From NCBI RefSeq assembly GCF_020736705.1, contig NZ_CP085990.1, forward strand, positions 3,224,001 through 3,288,000: DNA of 64,000 nucleotides. Reading direction: 5' to 3'. The translations under genes and the position numbers were made by a program. This document shows positions 29,328 to 39,590 of the stretch, piece after piece (position 1 is the first letter of the stretch; each line of letters opens with the position of its first letter). A model generated the notes under the pieces. It did no database searches and was not told the origin of the DNA. It saw only the letters and a list, made by a program, of their open reading frames with translations. This DNA is from Psychrobacter sanguinis. GTDB taxonomy: Bacteria; Pseudomonadota; Gammaproteobacteria; Pseudomonadales; Moraxellaceae.

Positions 29328-30626
29328 TTACTTAACAACAAGCAAATCACTAACCCGAGTAGTATAACAAGGGCTCAATAGCTGGCGATTCATTTGCCAT
29401 TCCTGCTTCTCTCTTATTCCCTCACTGGCGACAAACAAAGCATTTTGCTGATGTCTGTCTGCTTTATACTTTGTATTAAGCTCATCCATCACCGCCATAA
29501 GTGCCTGCTTCTTATCAGTATTAGCACCGCTTGCCTCTTCTTGCTCAAATAAATCAAGTTGTATCTCATCATGCTGACAAATCCCTGATAGCATCACCCC
29601 TGCCTTAGCATAACGAATATTATCTTTATAGATTTTTGCTAGCACCACTCTTGCAGCAGCGACCAGCTTTCTAGTATCTGCTGTTGGCGTGTCAAATTGA
29701 TATTGGCCCGATATAGGCGTATATCTTTCTCGTTTATTAAATGCACTATTCTTAGCAAACACAGTCATAAAGCTGCATACGCTTTGTTGACGACGTAACT
29801 TATCGGCTGCTCTTGCAGCATGACCACATATCGCTTCCGCCAGCTCTTCTTGACAAGTAATACGTGTCGAAAAAGATCGGGAGGAAATGATTTGCTTCTT
29901 AGGCTCAACGGTTTCCATACCCAAGCATGCCTGTCCATTAAGCTCTAAACAAGTACGCTCCAACACCACACCGAAGTGCTGTCGTATTTTCCCTGGCTCA
30001 CAAACGGCCAATTGATATACCGTCTCAATGCCCATTGTATTGAGCCTATTTTTATACTGTCGACCAACCCCCCACACCTCCCCTACATCCGTAATCTGCA
30101 TCAGGCGCCTTATCCATCTGGGATTAGTGAGCACACATGTCCCTTTGGTAGCAGGATACTTTTTGGCCGCATAGTTGGCCAACTTAGCCAGAGTTTTAGT
30201 TTCACCAACACCTACCCCAACTGCAATGCCCGTGTACCGCTCAACAATATATTTAACTTTTTTGGCATAAGCATCTAAGTCTTGCATGGCCACAGGATAG
30301 TCAGCTAAATACAAAAAGGCTTCATCAATTGAGTAGACTTCAACAGTAGGACACAACGACTCTAAAGTACTCATAACTCGCTGAGACATATCGGCATAAA
30401 GTGCGTAATTGGAACTAAATACCTCAACGTAATTTCTTTTACAAAACTCTTTAACTTGAAAGTAAGGTACGCCCATTTTGATACCTAACTCCTTAGCCTC
30501 CTTGGACCGAGCAACGATACACCCATCATTATTTGATAACACAACGACTGGCTTGTTTTTAAGGTCAGGCCTAAACAGCTTCTCACAGGAGGCATAGAAG
30601 CTATTACAGTCAATCAGGGCATACAT
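29328..30626 (-). CDS. umuC: UmuC-type Y-family translesion DNA polymerase
   Basis: 432-aa catalytic subunit of DNA polymerase V type. The N-terminus MYALIDCNSFYASCEKLFRP holds the first metal-binding Asp and the steric-gate Phe-Tyr. VEVYSIDEAFLYL carries the second acidic pair. The helix-hairpin-helix region and little-finger domain follow, and a DUF4113-like C-terminus is present. The length is typical. It lies 201 bases behind umuD and 108 bases before brxA on the same strand, so transcription could reach the BREX operon. Such umuDC pairs are common on mobile islands. Confidence 0.93.
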   Translation of the reverse strand: MYALIDCNSFYASCEKLFRPDLKNKPVVVLSNNDGCIVARSKEAKELGIKMGVPYFQVKEFCKRNYVEVFSSNYALYADMSQRVMSTLESLCPTVEVYSIDEAFLYLADYPVAMQDLDAYAKKVKYIVERYTGIAVGVGVGETKTLAKLANYAAKKYPATKGTCVLTNPRWIRRLMQITDVGEVWGVGRQYKNRLNTMGIETVYQLAVCEPGKIRQHFGVVLERTCLELNGQACLGMETVEPKKQIISSRSFSTRITCQEELAEAICGHAARAADKLRRQQSVCSFMTVFAKNSAFNKRERYTPISGQYQFDTPTADTRKLVAAARVVLAKIYKDNIRYAKAGVMLSGICQHDEIQLDLFEQEEASGANTDKKQALMAVMDELNTKYKADRHQQNALFVASEGIREKQEWQMNRQLLSPCYTTRVSDLLVVK

Positions 30627-30827
30627 GAGCTATCCTTATCTAGCCTACACTATGATAATTAAATCAATAAAGGTATCAGGGTTATTCTTTAGTAAGATAG
30701 CAAGAATTAACAGATAAAAAATAGCGACTAATGATTCTTTACGACGTTCGTTGTCGTTTATTTTTTAAAAGTAGCGCAAGGAAGGAATAATGAGGAAAGT
30801 ATATTACATTTAGTAGAAGAGTTATTC

Positions 30828-31286
30828 TTAGAAATCAGCACGGCGATTTTGACCACGGCCACGCTTTAGCTCTCTAATAATGTTCTTGACCACACCGAAG
30901 ACTTCAAATTCAATATCATCACTCAATGGAATATCATCAAAATCTTTATTATAAGCGACTAGTTTAGGGGTTGGCTCAAGACAAAGCTCTTTAACAGTGA
31001 ACTCACCATTAACCGCACAAACAATAATGTCACAGTGTTGAGCCTCTAGACTACGATCTACCACTAATAGGTCTTCAGGATAAATGCCTGCATCAATCAT
31101 AGACAATCCTCCGGCGCGCACTAGAAAGGTTGCGTTGGGGTGGCTGATACAAAGCTCGTTCAAGTCAATACTGGCTTCTATATAACCTGATGCCGGCGAA
31201 GGAAATCCTGCCGGTACCTTTTCAATAAAGAAAGGTAGTGGGTTGTAGCTTTTTGGGTTTAGTTTGCCTAGAATTTTTGTTTTCAT
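30828..31286 (-). CDS. umuD: UmuD-type LexA-like self-cleaving SOS protein
   Basis: 152-aa S24-family protein. Self-cleavage is expected at Ala-Gly in VPAGFPSP, the position of Cys-Gly in E. coli UmuD. The catalytic Ser is in AGGLSMIDAGI and the Lys in NGEFTVKEL. The cleaved form joins UmuC to form a mutagenic polymerase. The ATG at 31286 is chosen over a TTG at 31301. It has no N-terminal DNA-binding domain, so it is UmuD and not a LexA or UmuDAb repressor. Confidence 0.92.
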   Translation of the reverse strand: MKTKILGKLNPKSYNPLPFFIEKVPAGFPSPASGYIEASIDLNELCISHPNATFLVRAGGLSMIDAGIYPEDLLVVDRSLEAQHCDIIVCAVNGEFTVKELCLEPTPKLVAYNKDFDDIPLSDDIEFEVFGVVKNIIRELKRGRGQNRRADF

Positions 31287-31314
31287 AGCTTTTATTGCCA
31301 ATTAAAGAAACATA

Positions 31315-31342
31315 AAAATAGATTATCAGATATACAGTTCAA
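31315..31342 (-). promoter_or_regulatory. Possible umuD promoter with half SOS-like site
   Basis: On the minus strand TTGAAC (31342-31337), 16 bases, then TATTTT (31320-31315). The spacer begins with CTGTATAT, which equals the left half of the E. coli LexA box, but the right half is missing. Moraxellaceae SOS control differs from E. coli, so this is tentative. Confidence 0.3.
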
Positions 31343-31506
31343 TAAACTATATATATATTTAATTAATCGTATTTTAAACGTACTCTATTTATTTCATATG
31401 CTGAGTCAATATCACTCGGGAAGATGTTGAAAGCGCGAATTGATACCTGCTAGATCTTATCTGATCGATGAGATAGTAAAATAATATTCCACGATGAGGC
31501 TTACTA

Positions 31507-31775
31507 TTAGTCTTTCAACGGAATATCCTCATCCATAATTAAAAACATATGCACAGCAAATCTTAGAACCGAAGAATACTTCCATTTTTTTGATGTATCT
31601 TTAACGGTATTAGGTATACCAACTCCGACTAAATATGTAGAGACTATATCATCGCTTATGTATTTAATTCCTCTCACAGATTCGAGGCTACTGAGTTTAG
31701 AAAGTAGCTCTTTATTAGTAGTAACTAATACATGCTTGTTAGGTAATAACTTCTGAGTAATACTTATGAAGCGTT
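31507..31775 (-). pseudogene. 3' fragment of an unknown gene cut by IS66 remnant
   Basis: About 89 codons remain open to the stop at 31507, with the 5' side abruptly replaced by an IS66 end at 31776. The text (KHVLVTTNKELLSKLSSLES, later YLVGVGIPNTVKDTSKKWKY) is not one I recognise; it looks like a globular soluble protein. The sequence on the far side of the IS66 remnant does not continue it, so the rest is lost. Confidence 0.5.
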
Positions 31776-32517
31776 GTAAGCATCCGACCATCCCATCTTT
31801 TTTTCTATTAAAAAATGCGAGATAGTGTCCATGAACAAATAATCGTGGACACTAACATGACAACACAATACCCTAACACACCCAAACGCAGAACTTACAG
31901 CGCTGAGTTTAAAGCGCTTTTAGTAAAAGAAGCGACAGACTCAGGTCGATCAATTGCCAGTATCGCTCGAGAGCATGGCATTAACCAAAACCTTCTACAT
32001 AACTGGAAACGCCAGTATCAGCGGGCACATGCTCAAGCTGACACATTACCTGGCGCTATAAGCAGACCAGATGATCCAACAAACCCGCACTTTATTCCAA
32101 TTCATCTTGAGCCTGAAGGTGCGCATCTAGGCTCAGCCTCCGTCATAAAGAACATCAAACTGCAAACCACAGCTCGAGCATCTGGGACGATAAACCTCAA
32201 CATTGCCCAAATAGACACTCAAAGCTTGATTGACCTACTACGAGGACTGCAATGATACCCATCACTCACATCTGGCTATCCACCACGCCCATGGACATGC
32301 GATGTGGTAGTGGCAAACTACTGGCCCACATCCTCACCGAGCATCAAAGCATTCGCCCTCACTGTGCCTACCTGTTTTACAACAAAGCAGGCACACGCCT
32401 AAAAGTATTCATTCATGATGGGCTTGGGGTATGGCTTTGTAGCCGTCAGCTTGATGACAATAAATTTCATGGCTTAACCAAGCCGCTCACCACCACTCAA
32501 ACTGGCATCAGCATCAA
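31776..32517 (+). mobile_element. IS66-family element, 3'-truncated copy 2
   Basis: The left terminal repeat GTAAGCATCCGACCA, the upstream hairpin, a full tnpA and the first ~88 codons of tnpB are present. Similarity to the complete copies stops at about 32517, inside tnpB (after ACTGGCATCAGCATCAA). The rest, including tnpC and the right end, is gone. Confidence 0.92.
31857..32255 (+). CDS. tnpA: IS66 TnpA in truncated copy
   Basis: 132-aa OrfA, about 90% like the copy at 16316, with the same helix-turn-helix (IASIAREHGINQNLLHNWKR) and one extra residue in the middle. Intact, but its element has lost the transposase. Confidence 0.85.
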   Translation: MTTQYPNTPKRRTYSAEFKALLVKEATDSGRSIASIAREHGINQNLLHNWKRQYQRAHAQADTLPGAISRPDDPTNPHFIPIHLEPEGAHLGSASVIKNIKLQTTARASGTINLNIAQIDTQSLIDLLRGLQ

Positions 32518-32527
32518 ACCCCGATAA
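32252..32527 (+). pseudogene. tnpB: Truncated IS66 tnpB
   Basis: Starts like full-length TnpB (MIPITHIWLSTTPMDMRCGS) and matches it for about 88 codons, then runs into unrelated DNA and stops. The full protein has 114 codons. Confidence 0.85.
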
Positions 32528-32728
32528 TAATCAATCCACCTAACAATTTAAAAAACCATTAGAAATAGTTAAGATCTATATCATACAGGGATTTCGGAAT
32601 TCTGAAGTCATAGAACTAGAGATAATAAAAACCTTGAAGTGTATTCTTCTGAACAGAATAATACTATTAGTTTTACTGGTTTTTATACCTGAGATTTTAT
32701 GAAAGCATAGTTTATTCAACCATTTAAT

Positions 32729-33055
32729 CTACAGTAATTTTTCAATAACATCCTTCTGACTCAGGTTGATACGTTTGCAGTATAAGGCCTCTATTTCATT
32801 TAAAGCATCTCGAAGCTGGCGCTGTGATACTTGAATGTATTGTAATGTCACATCATCGCTAGACTTTGCTTCACGATGGTTTAATAGTCTTTTTAGTACA
32901 GGGTAGTTAACGTTTAAACTATTAGCCACTGTGCCAAATGTGCGGCGTAAATCATGAGGTGTAATATACAAGCCAGCCTTTTGAGAGATAGTCTTGTAAC
33001 TACCGCTTAAGTCTTTGACATGATCATTACTTCTTTTCAAGTCACTTGGGAACAC
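32729..33055 (-). pseudogene. 3' remnant of a tyrosine integrase
   Basis: The open frame reads as the C-terminal part of a phage-type integrase: EEWVFPSDLKRSNDHVKDLS, then HDLRRTFGTVANSL (H-x-x-R box), LLNHREAKSSDDVTLQYIQV (His and nucleophile Tyr). In-frame similarity reaches to about 33085, where a stop closes the frame. The upstream catalytic Arg and the N-terminal domains are missing. It overlaps the 3' end of the large recombinase-like gene in another frame. It is probably the leftover of an older integrase gene cut when the neighbouring element inserted or a deletion occurred. Confidence 0.7.
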
Positions 33056-36000
33056 CCATTCTTCACCACTACTAAGTCTTTTACGAAGCGTTTAAGCTCT
33101 TCAAACTCCTTTAATGGGAAAGATATATTGGCATGAGTCGACGTTATGCGCTGCGCCACTATATGCAAGTACCAGTTATAATCTTTCCAACAATCTTCCC
33201 TTAGCTTTAAAAACCCTTTATACATCAGAGCCATTAATTCGTGTTCAATATACTCATAAATACGCATTGGCAGCAATTTATGCTTATCTGTAACGAAGCG
33301 ATAGCTCTCTTTTTGAAGCGTTGAGGAACTTATTTTCGATATAATCTTAGCTCTTCTATATAACTCTTCAGCATCTTCTGGTTTAATTACTGCCTTTGAC
33401 GATCCAGATAACATTGTCTGTTTTGCAACTCTGTCTTTAGCATTAGGACTTGGATTGAGATAACTCTTCTCTATTGTAGTCAACAACGTTAATACTTGAT
33501 GAATAGCATATCGTGTTAATAATGTATCAGAAATAGCCACTCCAAAAATCTCCGACTCTGTTTGATCATCAAGAGTCGATAGCATAATATTATGTTTAAT
33601 CGGCTTTCGACGCTCTTGGGTAGGCTGAGTAACTTGTCTATATAGCCAAGGCACTGCAGACTTGATGGAAACATATCCATTCTCATCCGAGACAATTTTA
33701 TTGTCTTTTAGAGCCCTACTTTTAATGTCTGTTATATTGATAAAAGCTCTTTTGGGCAGCTTAATATCAGCATTAGCCAGCTCATAAGTTGCGATTAGAG
33801 CAGCTGCATGATAATAAAATTCAAAACTCCGGCTTGGAGTAAGATGTCCCACCACTCGTGCTAATGCCTTCCATTTATCAGATCCATCGTGATTTACACC
33901 GTTTAGACCCGTCAAAGCTCTCTTAATATCTTTCTCCGAGTATCCTGTTAATGCAGTAACCAATCTGGGACTAGCGCTGGTCAGAATAGCTAAGTTAGTA
34001 ACTGCTGTATGCCGTAAACCATGAAAAGTAATCGCTCTACTCTCACCTACATAGCCCATCATCGTTCGTAAAAGCTCTAATGGCACGTCTGCATCTATTG
34101 GATGTTTTGATGCCATCGTGCTGAACAAATAAGTCCCAGAGCCTTGGCCTATTTTAGATAGTACATAGCGACTGAATAAAGCCAACTCACGGGGTGTTAA
34201 TAATGCATAGATAGGAACACGACGCTTACTACTCTGGTTTTTTAATTCACGGTAGGTATTAGACCTCACAATGATAGAGGGCTCATTTAACTGTAACCCC
34301 TCTATATCTCTAATTTGAATACCAAGCAGCTCTTTTTTTCTAAAACCACAGCGGTAGGTCAAAACTATTAAAAGCATCAGCATGTCCCTTTCTGTAGGCT
34401 CAGCCGAATAATGTATTTGTCTAAGAATGCTGTGATAACCTTGAACAGAAAGCCACTCTGCTCTTACTTTAACTTGCATTTTTGCCTGCTCAATCGTCAC
34501 AGCCGGAAATCCATAAAACTTAACACCTACGTTATGTATACGTTGGAGCAGATTAGCGGGCTGATCGATGGCTTTATTATCTCGAACAACGGATTTGAAT
34601 TCTAACAAGCCGTCATAAAACTCAATGAAATCTTCCTCATCCCAGTTAGTTAAGTCTTCTTGGGTTAGAGACATAAAATAACACCACTCATTACCTACTT
34701 TACCAAGATATCCATTAATCGTTTTTAGCTGACGCTTCTGTGACTCCTTTAGTAACTCAATAACCCAATGAACCAAAATTTTCTCATATAGCTCTCGATT
34801 AGTTATCAGCTGAGCACTAATCTCCTTTTTTATGCCATAAATAAACCAGTTTTTTAAAACAATCGGTTCATTGATTAGTATGGATAACTTATTAAATGTC
34901 GCGTTACTTTTAATAAAAGTAGGATACCTGTACTTTTTAGAAAGATTTTCCTCTAGTTGCTCTTTTAAGAAGCTAACAATGTCTGATTTTTTATAATCTA
35001 CTTTAGAGGGAGGCAGATGAGCCTTTGAGTTTTTTCTTTGTAAACTATAGCTATTACTATGAAGCGAGTAAGGGTTTGTGCAGTAGCTATACTTAGCACT
35101 CATAAAATTATTAAAACTATCTTCTAATAAGCCTACTGTCTTAATAGATCCTTGCAAGACACTCACTAATGCTTGATTCAATTTAACCCCTGGAAGAATT
35201 TCCCAATGATAACTGGCAGATTTTAAAAGTTGGCTAAGGGTGGGTACTGGTATGCTAAGTGGCTCGAGTAAGGTTTCAAGAAACTCTTTTAATAGCCTTT
35301 CAATATCATTTAATGAAAGGCAGTTGTTGAGCTTAACGGTCGGTAATTTATAATAGCGTACCAGCCAGCACTGGCTGATAGGGTCGATGATAATTTGATG
35401 GCTGTTGAATAGTTCTGAATTTAATTTTTGTCTTTTCAGTGAGTCTGATTCATATTCAATCCGTTCATTTCCATATTTGGCGCTGCCATACCTAATTGTA
35501 GTTTGTAGTGTGTAGTCTACGAATGGCTGTAACTGATTATTAAGACATTGAGTTAGCCATGGCAATAGCCAGTCTTTATCATTTATCCCTCCATAAACAA
35601 TGCCTGAAAAAATAAGACTGGCTATTATCTCTTCTTCAGAATTTCTCTTTTTCTCTCCCCAATAGTCGACTACTAATTGAATCGTTTCATGAATATATTT
35701 ACTTTCAGCTACCCAACTATCTGCAATACTAAGAGGATTTTTTCTGCTTGGTTTATTAATTTGGGGTAAGGCATAATGAGAAGGCTTAAGAAGGTAGTTT
35801 TTATTTATAAAATCAATAAATTTCACATACCTATTAAAAGCAGTTTCAAAACGTCTGCCTTTACTAAAATGTCTTTTTAGGTCATCAGCCACCATAGCCT
35901 GAAACTCTTCAAATGACTTCGGTGATAAGACCTGGCTCTTCTTATTTAAATCAGAAAGATAGGTTTTTACAACCCTATCCCATGGATGATAGCTCGTACA

Positions 36001-36300
36001 GGAGAAGCCCTGCGATACAAATGTAAATAATTGAGCACCTATAAAAAATTGTTCATAAAATCTTTTTATATACTTCTTAACAGACTTAAGACTTTTTTGT
36101 TTCGCTTCATAATCATCATATGAAGTTTGCTGCTGTCTCAAGCACTTATCCCACATGTTCTGTAGAGCCACATTGTGCTTATATTTTTCATAACGAGCAG
36201 TACTGACATGATGCTCATCAACCAGTAGCTGATATCCAGGGTCGCCAAATGGCTCGGCATAACCATCAACTATTTTCGGGGGATATATACTCTTTAACAA
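33037..36300 (-). CDS. Giant tyrosine recombinase-like protein (GmtZ/VPA1269-like), third gene of the trio
   Basis: 1087-aa protein with a C-terminal-half tyrosine recombinase fold. CGFRKKELLGIQIRDI holds the first Arg, RRVPIYALLTPRELALF follows, and TFHGLRHTAVTNL holds the H-x-x-R box. I see no clear nucleophile Tyr at the usual distance, so it may be a helper rather than a cutting enzyme. The TTG start at 36300 has GAGG upstream and overlaps the preceding recombinase by 35 bases, so the two are coupled. Size and order match the large recombinase-like member of gamma-Mobile-Trio elements (GmtZ); this assignment is from memory of the family layout and needs a profile search. The 3' end overlaps an integrase remnant. 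Confidence 0.7.
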   Translation of the reverse strand: MLKSIYPPKIVDGYAEPFGDPGYQLLVDEHHVSTARYEKYKHNVALQNMWDKCLRQQQTSYDDYEAKQKSLKSVKKYIKRFYEQFFIGAQLFTFVSQGFSCTSYHPWDRVVKTYLSDLNKKSQVLSPKSFEEFQAMVADDLKRHFSKGRRFETAFNRYVKFIDFINKNYLLKPSHYALPQINKPSRKNPLSIADSWVAESKYIHETIQLVVDYWGEKKRNSEEEIIASLIFSGIVYGGINDKDWLLPWLTQCLNNQLQPFVDYTLQTTIRYGSAKYGNERIEYESDSLKRQKLNSELFNSHQIIIDPISQCWLVRYYKLPTVKLNNCLSLNDIERLLKEFLETLLEPLSIPVPTLSQLLKSASYHWEILPGVKLNQALVSVLQGSIKTVGLLEDSFNNFMSAKYSYCTNPYSLHSNSYSLQRKNSKAHLPPSKVDYKKSDIVSFLKEQLEENLSKKYRYPTFIKSNATFNKLSILINEPIVLKNWFIYGIKKEISAQLITNRELYEKILVHWVIELLKESQKRQLKTINGYLGKVGNEWCYFMSLTQEDLTNWDEEDFIEFYDGLLEFKSVVRDNKAIDQPANLLQRIHNVGVKFYGFPAVTIEQAKMQVKVRAEWLSVQGYHSILRQIHYSAEPTERDMLMLLIVLTYRCGFRKKELLGIQIRDIEGLQLNEPSIIVRSNTYRELKNQSSKRRVPIYALLTPRELALFSRYVLSKIGQGSGTYLFSTMASKHPIDADVPLELLRTMMGYVGESRAITFHGLRHTAVTNLAILTSASPRLVTALTGYSEKDIKRALTGLNGVNHDGSDKWKALARVVGHLTPSRSFEFYYHAAALIATYELANADIKLPKRAFINITDIKSRALKDNKIVSDENGYVSIKSAVPWLYRQVTQPTQERRKPIKHNIMLSTLDDQTESEIFGVAISDTLLTRYAIHQVLTLLTTIEKSYLNPSPNAKDRVAKQTMLSGSSKAVIKPEDAEELYRRAKIISKISSSTLQKESYRFVTDKHKLLPMRIYEYIEHELMALMYKGFLKLREDCWKDYNWYLHIVAQRITSTHANISFPLKEFEELKRFVKDLVVVKNGCSQVT

Positions 36301-38424
36301 AAGGATTTACCTCTATAATCTTGTAGATGATGTCACTAAAGTCCTGTAAACCAAGCTCTAAAGCTATTTGCTCAAAGTTTAACCCAACACTTTTAATTGC
36401 TGCTTTACTTACTGAGGAATATGAGTGCAGTGCTTGTTCCTCATTCTTCTCATGTCCTATGACTGCATTAATTAAGGTCATACTTAGCCCTTGTCGCTCT
36501 AAGTTCACTCTGACGAAATGCCTTACCCCATATGGATCATGAAATGGTGTTAGATTTTGTACTATCTTAGAAGCTTCACCTCTTGTAATCGGTGACAAAT
36601 CATTCAACTCAGTATTTGAGAGGTTTAGAAAAGGGATATCTTGAGCCGTCTTAATCAAATAGACAGCTGTACTAAATGTTTCAAGGAAAGGCTTATCAAT
36701 AGCTACAAGGTAGGATCTATAAAGTTTAAATAGCTTTATAAGCGAACCGCAAAGTGGTATTAACCTATGGTTCTGTGTCACTTTATTAGACTTATCGGCG
36801 ACCTGATACCAGCCAACTTCAAGGTCTAGGCTTTTAGCATTAGGTAGTTTATTGTTAGGCCGAGTCCCTGTTAATATACAGAAGCCATACCATGTATAGA
36901 TACTGAATCGATTAAAAAGCTGTTTATGGCACTGGCTCTCTATAACCCAACTCTTGAGCCGTTGAAAAAACAATCTGACACTTTCTGTCTTTAATGCAAA
37001 GCCCGAGCCTGTCAGAAAGTCTTCTGAAGAACTGTCGATATAAGAAAGATCAAAAAGGTTATGTATATTTAGGAGTTGCAATGCTTTTTTATAGTGCCCT
37101 ATTAGCTCCTGATGGGAATGGCTACTATAAAATATAGCGGGTGCTTGACTTGCATCAATCCGACAAAGAATATCAGCTATATGAGAGTTACTACCTTCAA
37201 CATATCGTCTCAAAAGAAAATGTAGCGCTGACTCAATTCTAGAAATGGTTAAATACACTATCCCGAGACTTTCTTTTATACTCTTTACATAGGCTTTAAT
37301 GTCTTTTATTTTAATTTTGCTTTTAGATGCTTCTATGGCTGTTTTTAGCAAACTAACAGGCAGAGGTATTTTAATTAGGTCCGTGCTATTTAAATTATTG
37401 TGACTGTATTCTTCTATCGTAGTTACCCCAAGTTTCGACTGTAGATAACCTTTACGTTTACCTATATAGAATAACCCTGATTGTTCAATAAAACCCTCTT
37501 CAATCAAGCTTGGCACTGGACACGCTGTGATTAATGAAAGGAATAAGGGTGCCGCCATCAGACTTGTATTTTTATCCTCACTCTTCAAGTCATATGCCAA
37601 CTGGTTAAATACAAGTTTGCAAGATGCAGGTGAAAGCATATTTATATCTGAAAGAAACTCATGCTCTCGCAAACTCATGTATTGCTGTTTAACGCTAAAA
37701 TCTACATCATCTATGCCAAAACTTTGTAATTTACGTTTTTGGAATTGAGGATTCAACCAGTACGTATTAATTCTAGATGGCATGACATCAACAGCTTCTT
37801 CAAGAGTCGAATACTCTGTAGTAGTATCCTGTAAATAGATAGTATCTACTACTGCCCCATCCTTTCCATTATTTGAGCTGTCTATATTATTTGACAAAGA
37901 AGCAGTAGGTGCTTTTGTGACATTATCTGAGAGTTTGGGTGGTCTGATTCTTTTAGTTCGCCCCTCTCCTTTATCTTTATCAGTGCCACTACTTTTAGAT
38001 TTCGTCTTTGGCTTTGATGGCTTTTTTTGGCTTTTACGATGTGGGTAATACGCAGCTTCTATGTATTTTTTAACTTCGTTTATTTGATTGAGCTTTTTAT
38101 CTCTAAATTTTTTTGTTGCTTCAGTTTCAACTATTCCTCTTAATCTGTCTGCTTCAACTTGAGTTTTGTTTCTGTTCAACTTATCCAGCATTAAAGAAAA
38201 AGTGTCTAAAATAAAAGAAGATGTTACTCCTTCAGCCTTAGTTAGGATTGGCAATTCTTTCCAAATCCACTGGTAGTTTTGTGTTTGATAAAAGTAGGCT
38301 GTTTTAAAGCGCTTAATCAGCCGCTCAGACTCTTTATCTTTTCCATGCGCTTTTAATAACAAGCTATGATAAAAGGTTTGACCCCTGCCGTCAAATCCGT
38401 ACACCTAAACTTGGGAGATTTTAA

Positions 38425-39243
38425 TTACGCAGCCTGACGGTAGAAATCAACCCAAACCTGTCTTGGCGATCTCATACCTAAATCTTGCTGAATCCTCGTT
38501 TGGTTGTAATCTAACTCAATATATTTGATGATACTGTTAATAGCCTCAAATCGAGTTCTATAATTATGATGATATACCAACTCATTCTTTAAGACGCCCC
38601 AGAAGCTCTCTATTGGTGCATTGTCGAAACAATTACCTTTCGCACTCATTGAACCTTTAAAACCGTGTTTACTGATGATTGTGCGATAATCATCGCTACA
38701 GTACTGACTACCTCTATCTGAATGCACAATAAGACCTTGGCTAGGTTGTTTATCCTTGATCGCTTTATTTAAGGCCTTACAGACTAAATCAGCCTTCATA
38801 CGTTTATCGATAGCGTAGCCAACCAATTCTTTGGTATACAAGTCTTTAACACCTGCCAAATAAAGCCAACCCTCATCTGTCCAAATATAGGTGATATCAC
38901 TGACCCATGCACAATTAGGACGATTGACGCCAAATTGTTGTTTAAGCAAATTAGGATAGATTCGCTTGTTATGGCCTGAGTCCGTTGTCACTTTAAAGCG
39001 CTTATGACGTCTACATTTGATGTCATGTTCTTCCTTGATACTACGTACCATATACTTGCTGACATCGTGCCCTTGTTCACTTAAGTGTGCGTGTAGACGC
39101 TGATAACCATATCGCTCTTTAGTCTCACTGTGAGCAGCTTTAACAAGTAGCTCACAGTGATTACGATGTATTTGCTGAGTACTGATATCACGCTTCGTCC
39201 AGTCATAGTAGCTTGATGGTTTGATATCAAGGATTTTACACAT
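38425..39243 (-). CDS. IS3-family OrfB transposase (type b)
   Basis: 272 visible codons of the DDE transposase: HTH_21-like start, WVSDITYIWTDEGWLYLAGV (first Asp), IVHSDRGSQYCSDDY (second Asp), NAPIESFWGVLKNELVY (Glu). It is normally made as an OrfAB fusion by -1 frameshifting at an A6G run (minus strand aaaaaaggcc) near the end of orfA. Confidence 0.92.
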   Translation of the reverse strand: MCKILDIKPSSYYDWTKRDISTQQIHRNHCELLVKAAHSETKERYGYQRLHAHLSEQGHDVSKYMVRSIKEEHDIKCRRHKRFKVTTDSGHNKRIYPNLLKQQFGVNRPNCAWVSDITYIWTDEGWLYLAGVKDLYTKELVGYAIDKRMKADLVCKALNKAIKDKQPSQGLIVHSDRGSQYCSDDYRTIISKHGFKGSMSAKGNCFDNAPIESFWGVLKNELVYHHNYRTRFEAINSIIKYIELDYNQTRIQQDLGMRSPRQVWVDFYRQAA

Positions 39244-39290
39244 GCTGGTAATGCTAAATTCATATTTGTGATGGTCAATAAAGGCGTACC

Positions 39291-39590
39291 TTACTGACCG
39301 TTCCTTGCAAAGTACGCCGTGGCCTTTTTTAGTATCTCTCGCTCTTCTTGTGCAATCTTTAACTCTCGCTTTAAACGCTTATTCTCTTCAATAACGGCCA
39401 TTAATTCAGAATCAAACTGTTTAGTACCTTTGAGCTTACCTTGATTAGCTTTCCGTTGCCAATTAGCTAGCGTTTGCATTGGTAGCCCTAACTGCCTTGC
39501 TGTGGCACTGACATTGCCACCATTATTTTCTATTGCTTTGACCGCTTCTGCTTTAAATTCTTCACTATATCTCTTAACTTTCTTAGTCAT
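39291..39590 (-). CDS. IS3-family OrfA (type b)
   Basis: 99-aa helix-turn-helix protein (KRYSEEFKAEAVKAIENNGG, NVSATARQLGLPMQTLANWQ) with a C-terminal leucine-zipper-like helix. It ends near an A6G slippery run that feeds into orfB. Confidence 0.92.
   Translation of the reverse strand: MTKKVKRYSEEFKAEAVKAIENNGGNVSATARQLGLPMQTLANWQRKANQGKLKGTKQFDSELMAVIEENKRLKRELKIAQEEREILKKATAYFARNGQ

Noticed and set aside
31330..31345. LexA-type SOS box at umuD
   Set aside because: Only the left half CTGTATAT is present; the partner half does not match, and E. coli-type LexA control is not expected in this family.
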